DNA of 64,000 bases from Saccharomycopsis crataegensis. Taxonomy: Eukaryota > Ascomycota > Saccharomycetes > Ascoideales > Saccharomycopsidaceae. This document shows, piece after piece, positions 32,465 to 42,530 of this stretch. How positions within the stretch are numbered: the first letter of the stretch is position 1; every line of letters begins with the position of its first letter. A model generated the notes under the pieces. It made no database searches, was not told the origin of the DNA, and saw nothing but the letters and a program-made list of their open reading frames with translations. The DNA is taken from contig NW_027043822.1 of assembly GCF_037102585.1 (NCBI RefSeq), forward strand, positions 769,001 through 833,000, read 5' to 3'. The translations under genes and the position numbers were made by a program.

Positions 32465-33123
32465 ATGTCGTGGTACGAAGAACTCACAAACCCTCCAATA
32501 TAGTACGTTTTTTGTTGTTTTTGTTGTTTTTTGTTTGTTTGCGGCGCTTGAGGGAATTTTTCCAATTTATATTTGCATTTTCTTTTCTTTTTGAGAGCTT
32601 TATTCCTAACTAACAATCTTCCAGTAAAACCGCTTATGATTTGAAAGCTCCAACTGGATTCAAGGAAACTACTGGAACATTTCAGATCACTAAACCAAAA
32701 TCAACGAAGTCAGTGAATAATCGGAAGCAAATCAATGATTTGAAGATAAAGAAGGGCTGGGAGGTTGCCTTGGCTCCGGTAAAGTCCCTACCTATGACCT
32801 TAGTGATGAACTATATGACCGGTAACACGTTGCAAATCTTTTCCATTTCAATGACATTAATGCAACTTGTTAATCCTCTCACGGCAATTTTCAATTTCAA
32901 CCAGCCTTTTGAGTTCTTGGAAGGTGGTGATCCCGGTGAATTGGAAGAGGTCCAGTACGATGTGGTGATTGTTAAATTGGCATTCATTGCTTCGCAGTTG
33001 GTGTGTTTGGCAGTTGGTATCTATAAGTTGAACGCTATGGGCTTGATACCTAACAGTACGAGCGATTGGTTATCATGGGAAACGTATCCTAATTTTAAGG
33101 AGGTAAATATTGGCATATTCTAG
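32465..33123 (+). CDS. EMC4: ER membrane protein complex subunit 4, spliced
   Basis: join(32465..32502, 32625..33123), 178 residues. Exon 1 encodes MSWYEELTNPPI plus two bases. The 122-nt intron has a GTACGT donor, a CTAACTAAC branch region and a TTCCAG acceptor, and restores TAT-AAA-ACC-GCT in frame. The body matches Emc4: a basic segment, then VALAPVKSLPMTLVMNYM (a family hallmark APxKSxPM), a first membrane span, and YKLNAMGLIPNSTSDWLSWE near the end. Emc4 is a subunit of the EMC, which inserts tail-anchored and multipass proteins in the ER. The donor GTACGT is a less common yeast variant. Confidence 0.92.
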
Positions 33124-33411
33124 CGTGTGTAATATACAAGATTTGTTTTTATATTTTCGTTTTTCGACTCGAAGTAACATAAGTTTTCTCAGCAATTTTT
33201 TTTTTTTTTTTATTTTTTTTAAAAAATAATATAAAGAATTATTATAGAATATGGAAAAATACCGGTTTATATTAAGTAACCCCCCCTTAATAGCTAAAAA
33301 AATATATGTATAAACATATTTATATAAAACTTAAAGAATAATGGTGAAAGACTCAGAATATTTCTATTACAATATCCAAACAAATAGCGAACAGAAATAA
33401 GAATGGTAATT
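33124..33411. other. 3'-3' spacer EMC4 / FMP42-like
   Basis: 288 bp, very AT-rich with T- and A-runs near 33197-33228 and a CCCCCC run near 33280. No gene. Confidence 0.6.
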
Positions 33412-35250
33412 TTACTGTTCAATACTGCCATAATTTGATTGATCGCTTTGAATGAGAACATTCTTCTTTGGTTTCTTATGATTCTTGACAAAGATAATCA
33501 AAACTCCCCCAATAATGGCAGTCAAAGATGTGAGAAGTAAGTTCACTGGAATAGGATTCATACCAAATGTAATGTGAGTAAGGTTGTCTAAGCCAGTTTG
33601 CACGAAATTGAATAACCCACTAATACAAATAATTGCCCCGTAGATGGTACCAAAGGTGGTGAAACCAAATACTTTAGCACAATAATCACTAACTGCAGTG
33701 TAATAAAATGGTCGGTAAAGGACCATAAACATGATTCCAATGTAGTTTGCAGTCGCATTAGGAATCATTCCCATTATTCCAATGATCAAGGAAACACCGA
33801 GTAAAATACTGAGAATCGTCACGGTTCTGAAATTATCTAACAAGGTTCCAATGAACGGAATGGATAAAAGTCCACCTATAGGTAACGCAAGATCAAAAAA
33901 TTCGTTGACTTTCTTAGCGGCAAGAGGATCACCCAATAAAAACTCCTCTTGAGATCTAACGGTCGCCACAAAATAGTTGATTCTCAACATTTGAATCGAG
34001 GTGAATAACGCCATCAACAAGAACCAAATACTGCCCACCTGTTCCTTGAGAGAAGCCCCGTGCAAAGTTCCATCAATACCAGATTCGTACGCCATTTCTT
34101 CGTCAGCTTTAGTCTGTTCAATAATAGATACACTATCCAAGATCACGCTACTGGCAAGCGAATTATCTAAATTATGGTTGCTATTTTTCTGGATTTCTGA
34201 ACTGATGGCCTGATTGATAGTTTTGTGAATATCGGCGACTTGGTTTTTAGTGGCTTGGTCAGATTCCTCAAGGAACACCGCGTCATTGACTAATTGGTTA
34301 TTGGCATTTAAAAGCAAATTATTCTCTCTAGCAAACGAAGATCTTGAGCTAATAACCCGTTGATTGAAAGAGTTGGATCTTGAATGAGCATATTGGTCAG
34401 TCAAGATGTTCTGGCTTGGGGATTGCAAAGATCTTGACAAACTTTCGTTGATGGTGTTCAAAAGATCAGATGGTCCATTGCTTGGAATTTGAATTGGTAA
34501 ATATTCATCGATACAATCGGCAACTGGGGCATCAATAAGGGCGGATTCCTCATCTATGTCTGCGATTTCGTCATTGTCTAATTTTTGCATCGGTGATGAT
34601 GAATAGCTCTCACTTGGTAAGATGAAAGTTTGACACAATAAGATATAGACGGGAACAATCATGTAGAATGAGAAGAAAGTTTTCAAAGAAAGGTTGAATT
34701 TCTCTCCAAGGTTGGAGAAAAAAATGAATCTGTAAATCAAGAATAATGCCGATGAACTATCAAATGCCCCAGTTAGCAACGCCAAAACAAGCCCCGAATT
34801 TTTTGGGAAAGCATTAGCTAAATGGAAGCACGAAATGAACACAAATGGCCCACCGAGTGCCAAAATCGAATAGCCAATCAAGTAGGCATCGAAATACTCC
34901 ATCAACCAGTAACCATTGGACATGACTAACGAGGCAATGAATAATAAGATTGCCCCGATTATCCCAGACACTTTTGGCCCATATTTATCCAAAATGGCAC
35001 CCACGATCAATGAGGCCCCGTTGGTAACCACCGCGGATAAAGTGAACAAATAGTTTAACGATAAATCTTGGTTGGCACACGGGGAGCTCCCAGAAAATAG
35101 AGTTTCTTGTTGACATTTCTCATGGTACACCCCTTGGGCAATCAACACTGGCTTTAAAGCAGCAAAGCCGAAAACTGGGCCAGCAGAAACAATACACCAT
35201 ATAAGGGCGCATAACACCTGTAATTTCGTTCTTTCAAGTTGAAATATCAT
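33412..35250 (-). CDS. FMP42: FMP42-like MFS transporter
   Basis: A 612-residue protein. TM1 is followed by GPVFGFAALKPVLIAQGVY, a hallmark of the Fmp42/LAT3-like (SLC43-related) fungal MFS group. Six spans are followed by a long hydrophilic loop (about residues 205-400, Ser/Asn/Asp-rich) and six more spans. The loop is longer than usual for the family. Yeast Fmp42 is poorly characterised; amino-acid transport is suspected from the SLC43 relationship and vacuolar localisation of relatives. The N-terminus MIFQLERTKLQVLCALIW starts at the ATG at 35248-35250. Divergent from PRP28. Confidence 0.75.
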   Translation of the reverse strand: MIFQLERTKLQVLCALIWCIVSAGPVFGFAALKPVLIAQGVYHEKCQQETLFSGSSPCANQDLSLNYLFTLSAVVTNGASLIVGAILDKYGPKVSGIIGAILLFIASLVMSNGYWLMEYFDAYLIGYSILALGGPFVFISCFHLANAFPKNSGLVLALLTGAFDSSSALFLIYRFIFFSNLGEKFNLSLKTFFSFYMIVPVYILLCQTFILPSESYSSSPMQKLDNDEIADIDEESALIDAPVADCIDEYLPIQIPSNGPSDLLNTINESLSRSLQSPSQNILTDQYAHSRSNSFNQRVISSRSSFARENNLLLNANNQLVNDAVFLEESDQATKNQVADIHKTINQAISSEIQKNSNHNLDNSLASSVILDSVSIIEQTKADEEMAYESGIDGTLHGASLKEQVGSIWFLLMALFTSIQMLRINYFVATVRSQEEFLLGDPLAAKKVNEFFDLALPIGGLLSIPFIGTLLDNFRTVTILSILLGVSLIIGIMGMIPNATANYIGIMFMVLYRPFYYTAVSDYCAKVFGFTTFGTIYGAIICISGLFNFVQTGLDNLTHITFGMNPIPVNLLLTSLTAIIGGVLIIFVKNHKKPKKNVLIQSDQSNYGSIEQ

Positions 35251-35735
35251 CTTTTATAAATAGGCTCCAATTATTTGGTAATGTGTATGTATAGAGAGGG
35301 TGGTGCACCTTTCTTTGTGTCAAAGAGTCAAGTTAAAAATAAATCAGGGAACCAAAAAAAAAAACCAAAAAAAAAAACGAAGCAAAACAGAAGGCTTTTT
35401 TTTTTTTTTTTATAACGAGAAGAGAGAATATTTCAAAGCTCTGAGAGTATACGAGCACCAAATATACCTGGCGAGCCTTGCAAATCAAAGGGGGGGAGGA
35501 AGAACTGCTCTTATATACCATACCCCCAACCACACTTTTTCTTTTTGTTTTTCGCTTTACCGAAACAAAAAAAATCTCATGCAGCCGGAAAAATCTCATC
35601 GGCGAACCCATCGACCCGCGCAGTTGGTGCCGGTTGTCAAAAAAGGGCACCCACAAAAAAAAAGGAATCGCTTTGATTATACAAAATCAGCATTGGTGAA
35701 CGTTTGTTGAAGGATAGAAGAATCCTTGTTGAAAA
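35251..35735. promoter_or_regulatory. divergent promoter region FMP42-like / PRP28
   Basis: 485 bp between divergent starts, with A- and T-runs (35354-35378, 35397-35413) separating the two upstream halves. No specific site assigned. Confidence 0.4.
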
Positions 35736-37493
35736 ATGAATGCAAATGATGGTGGTGATGATGATGATGATGATGCTTTCAAGATTGTCAAGCCGACATT
35801 TCTCAAGAAATCAAAAAGACAAAAATTGATCAAGGAGAAAGCAAACAAGTTGAAAGAGGAAGAATTGATGAAGAAACAACAATTAGTAGAGTCAATAAAA
35901 CAAAAAAAGGCCAAAAAGCTACTACTAGAACGGCAGATAAGTACAAACGCTATCAGTGATTCTCAGAAACCGGTCAAGAAGCCAAGGGCCAACAGAGATT
36001 CTAAACACAAGAAGTTTGCATTCGAATGGAATAATGAAGATGATACTTCTTCGGACTACCAACCATTGGTGGCGTACAATTCTGTCGATAGTGGTATTCA
36101 GAAATCATTATCGAAAAAATTGAATTGGGATGATAAGCATTGGACAGAAAAATCATTGGATGAAATGACCAGTCGAGATTGGCGTATCTTGAAAGAAGAT
36201 TTTGAGATTGGCTCCAAAGGTTCAATCGCCGAAAATCCGTTGAGAAGCTGGAAGGAATCACAGATTCCTGAAAGAGTGTTGGGCGTCATAGATCTCCTAG
36301 GATATAAGCAACCTACCCCAATCCAGCGAGCTGCCATTCCTATCGCCCTCAATAATAAAGATGTCTTGGGGATTGCGGAAACAGGGTCTGGTAAGACCCT
36401 TAGTTTTGTGGTACCACTTCTATCATATCTCAACAATTTACCTAAATTAAATTCCAAGACAAAAAACGATGGCCCATATGGGTTAATTTTAGCACCTACC
36501 AGAGAATTAGCCCAACAAATCCATCTTGAAGTCACCAAGTTTACTAAACATTTGCGATATAATGCTGTGGCGATCTTTGGGGGCCACCAGTTAGAAACTA
36601 ATGCGTTTGACATGCAAGATGGGGTGGAGATCTTAATTGCAACCCCTGGTAGATTGCTAGATTGCTTGGATAGAAAGATTTTAGTATTGAACCAGTGCTT
36701 TTATTTGGTGATGGACGAAGCCGATAGAATGATCGATATGGGATTTGAAGAACAAGTGAATAAGATATTATCGGCATTGCCGAAGATCCAAACCACTTTT
36801 GGAAGCCAAGTGGCTCGTCGATTGAAAATAAAAAGAAACATCACGATGATGTACACCGCAACCATGCCTCCGGCGATTGAAAAAATGACCTCAAGATATC
36901 TCGATCGACCAAATACCATTGTCATTGGTAATCCTGAAAAGGCTGCGGATACGGTGGAGCAAAAGGTTGAGTTTGTAACTAACGATGAAATGAAGAACAG
37001 AAAGTTACTAGACGTCTTAAGTTCTAGAAAGTATAGACCGCCAATTATCATCTTTGTCAATTACAAGAAAACCATCGAGGCATTGCATGAATTGATTGAA
37101 TCGAATACCAAATTGAAGTCGGTGGTGATCCACGGTTCCAAATCACAAGACCAAAGAGAATACGCCATTAAAAGTTTGCGGAACGGCAAATACGATATTT
37201 TAATAGCTACCGATGTTGCTGGAAGAGGGATTGACATTCCCAACATTTCGCTAGTGATAAATTATCAAATGAGCAAAAACATTGAGGATTACGTCCATAG
37301 AATCGGTAGAACTGGTAGAGCGGGTAGCACAGGTACTGCGATTACTTATTTAAACGGTGAAGATGATAAAGCAGTGTTGTATGACTTGAAAAATATGATT
37401 GGGAAATCCCAACTTAGTAGGTGTCCGGACGAATTGAAAAGGCATCCAGCGGCGATGATCAAGCCGAATCAATTCAAAGCTATAAATGATTAA
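35736..37493 (+). CDS. PRP28: DEAD-box RNA helicase Prp28
   Basis: A 585-residue DEAD-box ATPase. The N-terminus starts with an Asp-rich stretch followed by a Lys-rich coiled region. The upstream motif RSWKESQIPERVLGVIDLLG leads into the Q motif (PTPIQRAAIP). Motif I is AETGSGKT, with PTRELAQQ and TPGRLLD next, motif II VMDEADRMIDMGF, motif III YTATMPP (TAT instead of SAT), motif V TDVAGRGIDIPN and motif VI HRIGRTGRAG. The insert EEQVNKILSALPK and TTFGSQ before motif III are characteristic of Prp28/U5-100K. Prp28 exchanges U1 for U6 at the 5' splice site during B-complex formation. Length is close to S. cerevisiae Prp28 (588). Confidence 0.94.
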   Translation: MNANDGGDDDDDDAFKIVKPTFLKKSKRQKLIKEKANKLKEEELMKKQQLVESIKQKKAKKLLLERQISTNAISDSQKPVKKPRANRDSKHKKFAFEWNNEDDTSSDYQPLVAYNSVDSGIQKSLSKKLNWDDKHWTEKSLDEMTSRDWRILKEDFEIGSKGSIAENPLRSWKESQIPERVLGVIDLLGYKQPTPIQRAAIPIALNNKDVLGIAETGSGKTLSFVVPLLSYLNNLPKLNSKTKNDGPYGLILAPTRELAQQIHLEVTKFTKHLRYNAVAIFGGHQLETNAFDMQDGVEILIATPGRLLDCLDRKILVLNQCFYLVMDEADRMIDMGFEEQVNKILSALPKIQTTFGSQVARRLKIKRNITMMYTATMPPAIEKMTSRYLDRPNTIVIGNPEKAADTVEQKVEFVTNDEMKNRKLLDVLSSRKYRPPIIIFVNYKKTIEALHELIESNTKLKSVVIHGSKSQDQREYAIKSLRNGKYDILIATDVAGRGIDIPNISLVINYQMSKNIEDYVHRIGRTGRAGSTGTAITYLNGEDDKAVLYDLKNMIGKSQLSRCPDELKRHPAAMIKPNQFKAIND

Positions 37494-37837
37494 TGATATG
37501 TAATGGTAATATTACGATAATAATATGAGCAATTTTTTTTTCCTCATCTGACTTTATTATTGATTGAGTGTAGATATGTAGCGAGGAAACTGTAGTATGG
37601 AATACATATAGAATTATTTTTTTAAAAAAAATGTACCATGATCCACCAAAAGATAGAAGAAACGAATTATCTATTGTACACAAAAGGTTATTTATTATAT
37701 TACAATTATCAATCACTGAGTTCTAAACCTCGCGCGGGATTCATTCATCAGAAAAACAGAAAATGATAAAATTATTTTGGGCAAGAGCAAAAAAAAATTC
37801 TCATTGTTTGGAGATCAACAACAACAAAATGTCTTCT
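37494..37837. other. 3'-3' spacer after PRP28
   Basis: 344 bp, AT-rich terminator-like sequence (T9 run at 37533-37541). No gene of its own was seen. Confidence 0.5.
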
Positions 37838-38380
37838 TCAAACGCTAGAAATATGGATCTTCAATTCCAAGCCGGCAATGGAACGTTTCCGTATGAGACT
37901 CTCTTCTACTTCCTCCTCCTCTTCTTCTTCGCTACCGCTATCGTTGATCAAACAACTACTTGTGGCTTCCACGATTTCTCCAGTGTCACAATTTCTATCG
38001 ACCGCTCCTTGGGATGGCTGCAGGGAATTCCTTATTTGAAACTCGTCTATTGTGTTCACGGTCTTTGTAAGGATTTCCACCCGATGATGACGCTCTTGGA
38101 AATAGCAGGCCACCTGAAGGAGTTTAGGTATCACTTTTTGCAACCCCACGACAGTGAGGTACTTTTCTTTGACGATGTTTGCCCCTTTATTCCGGGCATT
38201 GGCAAGAACAATCAGTTTTTCGATTTGCGAAAGCTTTTTCTGAATCTGTTTAACGCTTGACATGAACGGGGAAGATGCCTTAAGTTTGAAGATCTTGTTT
38301 GTATTGGAATACTTAAATGCCGACGGAGGCTTATGTTTTATGATCTTGGCATTTTCTATTTTTTTGTTCTTTATCGCCAT
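37838..38380 (-). CDS. small basic protein with acidic tail segment, function unknown
   Basis: A 180-residue protein. The N-terminus is strongly basic (MAIKNKKIENAKIIKHKPPS), then an FKYSNTNKIFKL block, an amphipathic helix region around residues 40-110, and an acidic stretch (SGSEEEEEEEVEE) near 150. This composition is common among small nucleolar or ribosome-biogenesis proteins, but I do not recognise the family. An antisense frame (37763..38260) overlaps it. I prefer the minus strand for its charged, protein-like composition and ATG start. It is convergent with PRP28, and its 5' end is 271 bp from CWC2. Confidence 0.6.
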   Translation of the reverse strand: MAIKNKKIENAKIIKHKPPSAFKYSNTNKIFKLKASSPFMSSVKQIQKKLSQIEKLIVLANARNKGANIVKEKYLTVVGLQKVIPKLLQVACYFQERHHRVEILTKTVNTIDEFQIRNSLQPSQGAVDRNCDTGEIVEATSSCLINDSGSEEEEEEEVEESLIRKRSIAGLELKIHISSV

Positions 38381-38485
38381 AATTTTTCTATGTAGCTATT
38401 TTCCTAGAAAATTATTTGGTAAAAAATCCATTAAACTGAGAGTTAGCAGTTATACAGAGCATTAACGATATGAAGAAAGAGAAAA

Positions 38486-38524
<39 letters not shown>

Positions 38525-38651
38525 TTTTCATCACGTGCGAGAGATGATCATTTTGGTATAAAGATGGGTGATGAGGCAAAAAAAAAAAAATCTAAGTAAG
38601 TAAGTAGTATTTCATATCTTAGAAATATTGGATCATACATTACCTTTTAAT
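38381..38651. promoter_or_regulatory. divergent promoter with CACGTG site and GA repeat
   Basis: 271 bp between divergent starts. It contains a GA dinucleotide run (38495-38520) and a TCACGTGCGAG element at about 38532-38542 (CACGTG E-box, a Cbf1-type core). Which gene it serves is unknown. Confidence 0.4.
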
Positions 38652-39659
38652 ATGAGTGGGGAATCTAAACAAGATTTGGTGGTAGATCCGAATATCTCTG
38701 AAAAGAAAAAGAGGAAGAAGAAGGCTGCCAGAGTTCAAGTCGATCCGTCAGTTCTCGATGAAGATGATAAACCCCAACAGACCGGGAATATCTTTAATAT
38801 CTGGTACTACAACTGGGGGTCAAAAGAAAATTATCAAAAGAAGTCTCCTTTTAGGGTCAATGTAAAGCAAGATCTGGGGTATACTAAAGCAGACAAGATT
38901 CCAAATTCGTTTGTTTGTCTTTTCTTTGCCCGCGGATGCTGCCATAAAGGCAAACATTGTGATTATCTCCATCGAATCCCTAATCAAACAAAAGATGCGT
39001 TTCCCGCTACCACTGATTGTTTTGGACGTGATAAATTCAGCAATTATCGTGACGATATGGGGGGTGTTGGTAATTTTTTGCGTCCCAATCGTACGATATA
39101 CGTTGGGAAATTGCCATTGGATGCAATTCCCAGAGACTCTAGCATTGAACAAGTTATTAGCGAGCAGTTTGGGGAATTCGGGAGGATCGAGAGATTCAGG
39201 GTGATTCATGAAAAGAATTGTGCGTTTGTGACGTTTGAAAATGAGTGGAACGCGCAGTTTGCCAAAGAGGCGATGGCCCATCAAAGTTTAGTCAAAGATG
39301 AAGTATTGAATCTCAGGTGGGCTAACGAGGATCCAAATCCTCAAGCTAAGGCAAGAAATCAAAGACAGTTACAGGAACAAGCTATGAATACCATCAAAAA
39401 TCTTCTCAATCAAAACGAACAGCGCCCACAAACGATGCCAAAGCGGAAGACCATCTCAGAAAATAGAAATACCCCCAAAAAATTAAACGATGGAGAATCC
39501 ATAAATTCAAAACAAATTTCAAAGAAAAGACAAAATACTTTTGGTGATGATGCTGCTAAGCCTGAAGAAAAAAAATTGAAATCGACAAAACATGTCGAAA
39601 GTTCTGGGTTTTTGATAGGGTACGGTAGTGATAGTGATAGTGACGATGATGATGATTGA
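38652..39659 (+). CDS. CWC2: spliceosomal NineTeen-complex-associated RNA-binding protein Cwc2
   Basis: 335 residues from the ATG at 38652; the upstream frame lacks an ATG. After a Lys-rich start comes the Torus motif with QQTGNIFNIWYYNWG. It is followed by a CCCH zinc finger (CLFFARGCCHKGKHCDYLH), the connector DCFGRDKFSNYRDDMGGVG, and an RRM (RNP2 TIYVGKLP, RNP1 NCAFVTFE) ending with LRWANEDPNP. This is the Cwc2 layout. Cwc2 contacts the U6 internal stem-loop and helps form the catalytic spliceosome. The C-terminus is low complexity with an Asp-rich end. One in-frame CTG (codon 75, D-CTG-GYTKAD) sits where Ser, Thr or Ala would be expected. Confidence 0.94.
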   Translation: MSGESKQDLVVDPNISEKKKRKKKAARVQVDPSVLDEDDKPQQTGNIFNIWYYNWGSKENYQKKSPFRVNVKQDLGYTKADKIPNSFVCLFFARGCCHKGKHCDYLHRIPNQTKDAFPATTDCFGRDKFSNYRDDMGGVGNFLRPNRTIYVGKLPLDAIPRDSSIEQVISEQFGEFGRIERFRVIHEKNCAFVTFENEWNAQFAKEAMAHQSLVKDEVLNLRWANEDPNPQAKARNQRQLQEQAMNTIKNLLNQNEQRPQTMPKRKTISENRNTPKKLNDGESINSKQISKKRQNTFGDDAAKPEEKKLKSTKHVESSGFLIGYGSDSDSDDDDD

Positions 39660-39886
39660 ATATGACCTGGTGATGATAGGAAACCAAACTTTTGTAAAAT
39701 ATAACCCTCTTTTGTATACTATAAATCAATAATTATTGTTCTTTATTTGCTTCATTGAAGACCGCGGCAATATGCTGTAGAATGAATGCTACAAAGTACA
39801 AATGAATAGAAAAATCTGAAACAATTAACAATATATTCAACTACAAAGAATAAAAACATAAAAAAGCATCATTTCATTGAATCACA

Positions 39887-40415
39887 TCACTTCTTCTGCC
39901 CAGTGATGGTAGCCACAATGGTTCTGCTGTGCATATATTCTCTGAACTCGCACAAATAAATCCCTTGCCAAGTACCGACATTAAGATGGCCATTTTTAAT
40001 TGGAATAGTCACGGAAGGACCGATCAAAGAGGTCTTGATATGACCTGGCAAATCATCTGGGCCTTCGTCGACATGAAGGTCTTTCAGTGGTTAGTAAAAT
40101 GAAATTACAGGCTCGAAAGTGAAAAAAAAAAAAAATAGCTCTAAAGCAGTAAATAAATAAACAATACTTACAATATGGCTGGTTATATGGGACGATATGA
40201 TCCAAAACATTGTTCATATCGGTACGGACATCAGGATCGAAGTTTTCATTCAAAGTGATACCAGCACTAGTATGTTTGACAAACAAATTGACAGTACCGA
40301 TCTGTACTTGCGATAAGTCCTTGTTAATCTGTTGAAGAACCTCATTGGTGATGAGGTACACTCCCTTTTCACGGCGCGAAAGGGTGAACTCTTTTTGGGC
40401 CCATACTGTTGCCAT
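39887..40415 (-). CDS. YjbQ/UPF0047-family protein, spliced
   Basis: complement(join(39887..40080, 40172..40415)), 145 residues. The intron (40081..40171, 91 nt) has a GTAAGT donor, a TACTAAC branch and a GAAAG acceptor; it splits a TAC codon. Exon 1 encodes [20 protein letters not shown] and exon 2 [20 protein letters not shown], then [13 protein letters not shown]. These blocks define the YjbQ family, with conserved His and Glu residues around a probable metal site. Bacterial members have been linked to weak thiamine-phosphate synthase activity; the eukaryotic role is unknown. Unspliced reading would end in a basic nonsense tail. Confidence 0.9.
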
Positions 40416-40495
40416 TGAGATTATTTATTAATTGTATTTTTTGTTTCAGCTGGTGAATATAATTAAGGGAAACAATATTTCAGCAAGAAGCAAAA

Positions 40496-40536
<41 letters not shown>

Positions 40537-40830
40537 GTCAATTATATTTCATCATTTATTATTTATTGTGTGGTGTGGTGATTATTTTTGCGCTTTGCTT
40601 TATCCAGGGCTTCAAATACTGTGAGAGAGCCCTCAACATTTATACAATAGCATCGTCAATGACTAACGATTAGTTCTATTGGAACTCAGAGACAATAAGA
40701 AAAACAGGAGTCAGTTCTATTAGAAACCATCAAAATAAAAACAAGAATATAATGAAATAAAGAAGTAAGATTATAAAAGGAAAAAAAAAAAAAAAAAAAG
40801 ATATATAAACTAACCATCCAAATGACAGGC
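40416..40830. other. intergenic with GA repeat
   Basis: 415 bp containing a (GA)n run at about 40499-40531 and an A-run at 40781-40799. No gene. Confidence 0.55.
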
Positions 40831-42235
40831 TCAAGTGGTGAACCTGTAATGAGGGTCACAATACCACTTGTCAGCTAACGCGGTAGATTTAGAACCACCA
40901 CGCTTACCTTCAACTGCCAAATCTTCTTCATTGGCCTGTTGCAATTTCTTGTTTCTGTAAACCAAGTATGCTTTGGTAATGATGGTGAACACAATGGCAA
41001 GGGCGGTGAATCCAATATTCAATGCCATTCCTTGCAAGTAACGCGGACCCGAACTTTTTGGGTAGAAATAACTGGAATAGGTAGAAGAAATATTAGAAAA
41101 TGCATTGATGAACGCGATGGAGACGGCACGCTTGGCTGGAGGTCTGCTAAGGGTAGTAGACGCCCAAGACCAAGCAGTGGTTAAACCTCCATAAATCATC
41201 AACATCATGATCATGGAAACGTACCTAGCAGCAATGTTCATGGTACTAGCAGCGATGATGAATCCCACAAGAGCAATTACCAAGGAAACCATAATATGGC
41301 CGAATCTTTCTTTATGTTTATCGGAACTGAAGCATGTTGCGATAGACCAAAGGGCAGAAACAATCCAAGGTGGGACGGTCAAAAGTAAAGTCTTGGTTCT
41401 GCCATAACCCAAAGTCCTGAAGAAATAAATAATGTTAGTGAAAAGAATAATCTTCTTCAAAAAAAAAAAAAAAACACTTACTGGACGATAGTAGGAAAGT
41501 ATGCATTTACCCCAGCAGCTGTGCAAATCGAGAGTTGAAGAATCCAAATCATGTACAATGCTGGGTCCTTGAAAGCATCGGTGAACCCTTTTTTAAGGGA
41601 TTGGGTCTCATAATTGTCTTCTCTATTGGCTTCTTCTATGATTCTCAATTGAGCAAGCGCACGTTCTTGTTCACTAAGCCATTTAGTGTTATGGGGGAAA
41701 TCTGGTAAAATAAACATGGCACAAATTGCCACTGGAATGGTGATGACCCCTTCGATAATAAAGAGCCATCTCCAGGCAGCAATCCCAAGGTTATCGTGGC
41801 TAAATCTACCGAGAATCGCTTCGCCAATCAACCCACCAAACGCGCCGGACATTTGTGAAGCAACGTACATCAAGGCAATTCTTGAAGCTAATTCTTTTTT
41901 GGTGTACCAAGAAGATAACAAGAACACCGAGCCAGCAAAAAATGGTGACTCGACAAACCCTAAGATGAATCTCACGGCAATCCAGCCGCCATAACTTTGA
42001 ACGGCTCCCGAACAGGCACTGACGGTGGCCCAGCAAATCATAACACAAGGTAGAAAAATCGAGGGTCTAACCTTGTTCAACAACAAATTGGTGAACACTT
42101 GCATAAGGACATACCCAACGAAAAAGATCGCAATAACTGTGTTGTATTGGGTTCCGTGTAAGTTTGTATCTTCTTCCAAAGTACCAAGTCTTGCCTAATG
42201 GTGGTGATGTTAGTATACTAATTGGTTAACCAAGG

Positions 42236-42271
<36 letters not shown>

Positions 42272-42530
42272 CTGTACCGATATTTGTTCTGTCCAAGTAG
42301 TTCAAGATGTAAATGATTTGAAGAGCTGGTAAAATCATGTAGTCCAAACGTCTGACTAATTTCTTTTCTAACGCAACACGGTCAGGACCAACGATTTCTT
42401 TGAGAGTGGCGATTTTTGCATCGACAGAGGGTTCAATGAAGACTTCGGCAGTGGAAGCTTCTTCGATGGTTGGTTTTTCATCGGCGGCGTCCTCGATATG
42501 AGAGACTGATTGTTTAATTTCATCGGACAT
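40831..42530 (-). CDS. MFS anion:cation symporter (Dal5/Tna1-like), copy A, three exons
   Basis: complement(join(40831..41416, 41482..42194, 42273..42530)), 518 residues. Intron 1 (78 nt) has GTATGT with ATACTAAC and TTAG; its first part is a (TA)n run. Intron 2 (65 nt) has GTAAGT with CACTAAC and TTCAG. Junctions give DRTNIGT|ARLG and FPTIVQ|TLGYG. About 12 spans are predicted. Signatures of the allantoate permease family include ILNYLDRTNIG, FILGFVESPFFAG, GIAAWRWLFIIEG and LPDFPHNTKWLSEQER. Members import allantoate, nicotinate or other organic anions; the substrate is not deducible. It forms a tandem pair with the 43722 gene, same strand, with conserved tails (CDPHYRFTT versus CEPHYRFTT). 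Confidence 0.9.

Noticed and set aside
37763-38260. 165-codon plus-strand frame overlapping the 37838-38380 gene
   Set aside because: Composition (poly-Leu/Phe from the reverse of a Glu run) is that of an antisense shadow; the minus-strand protein is more plausible.
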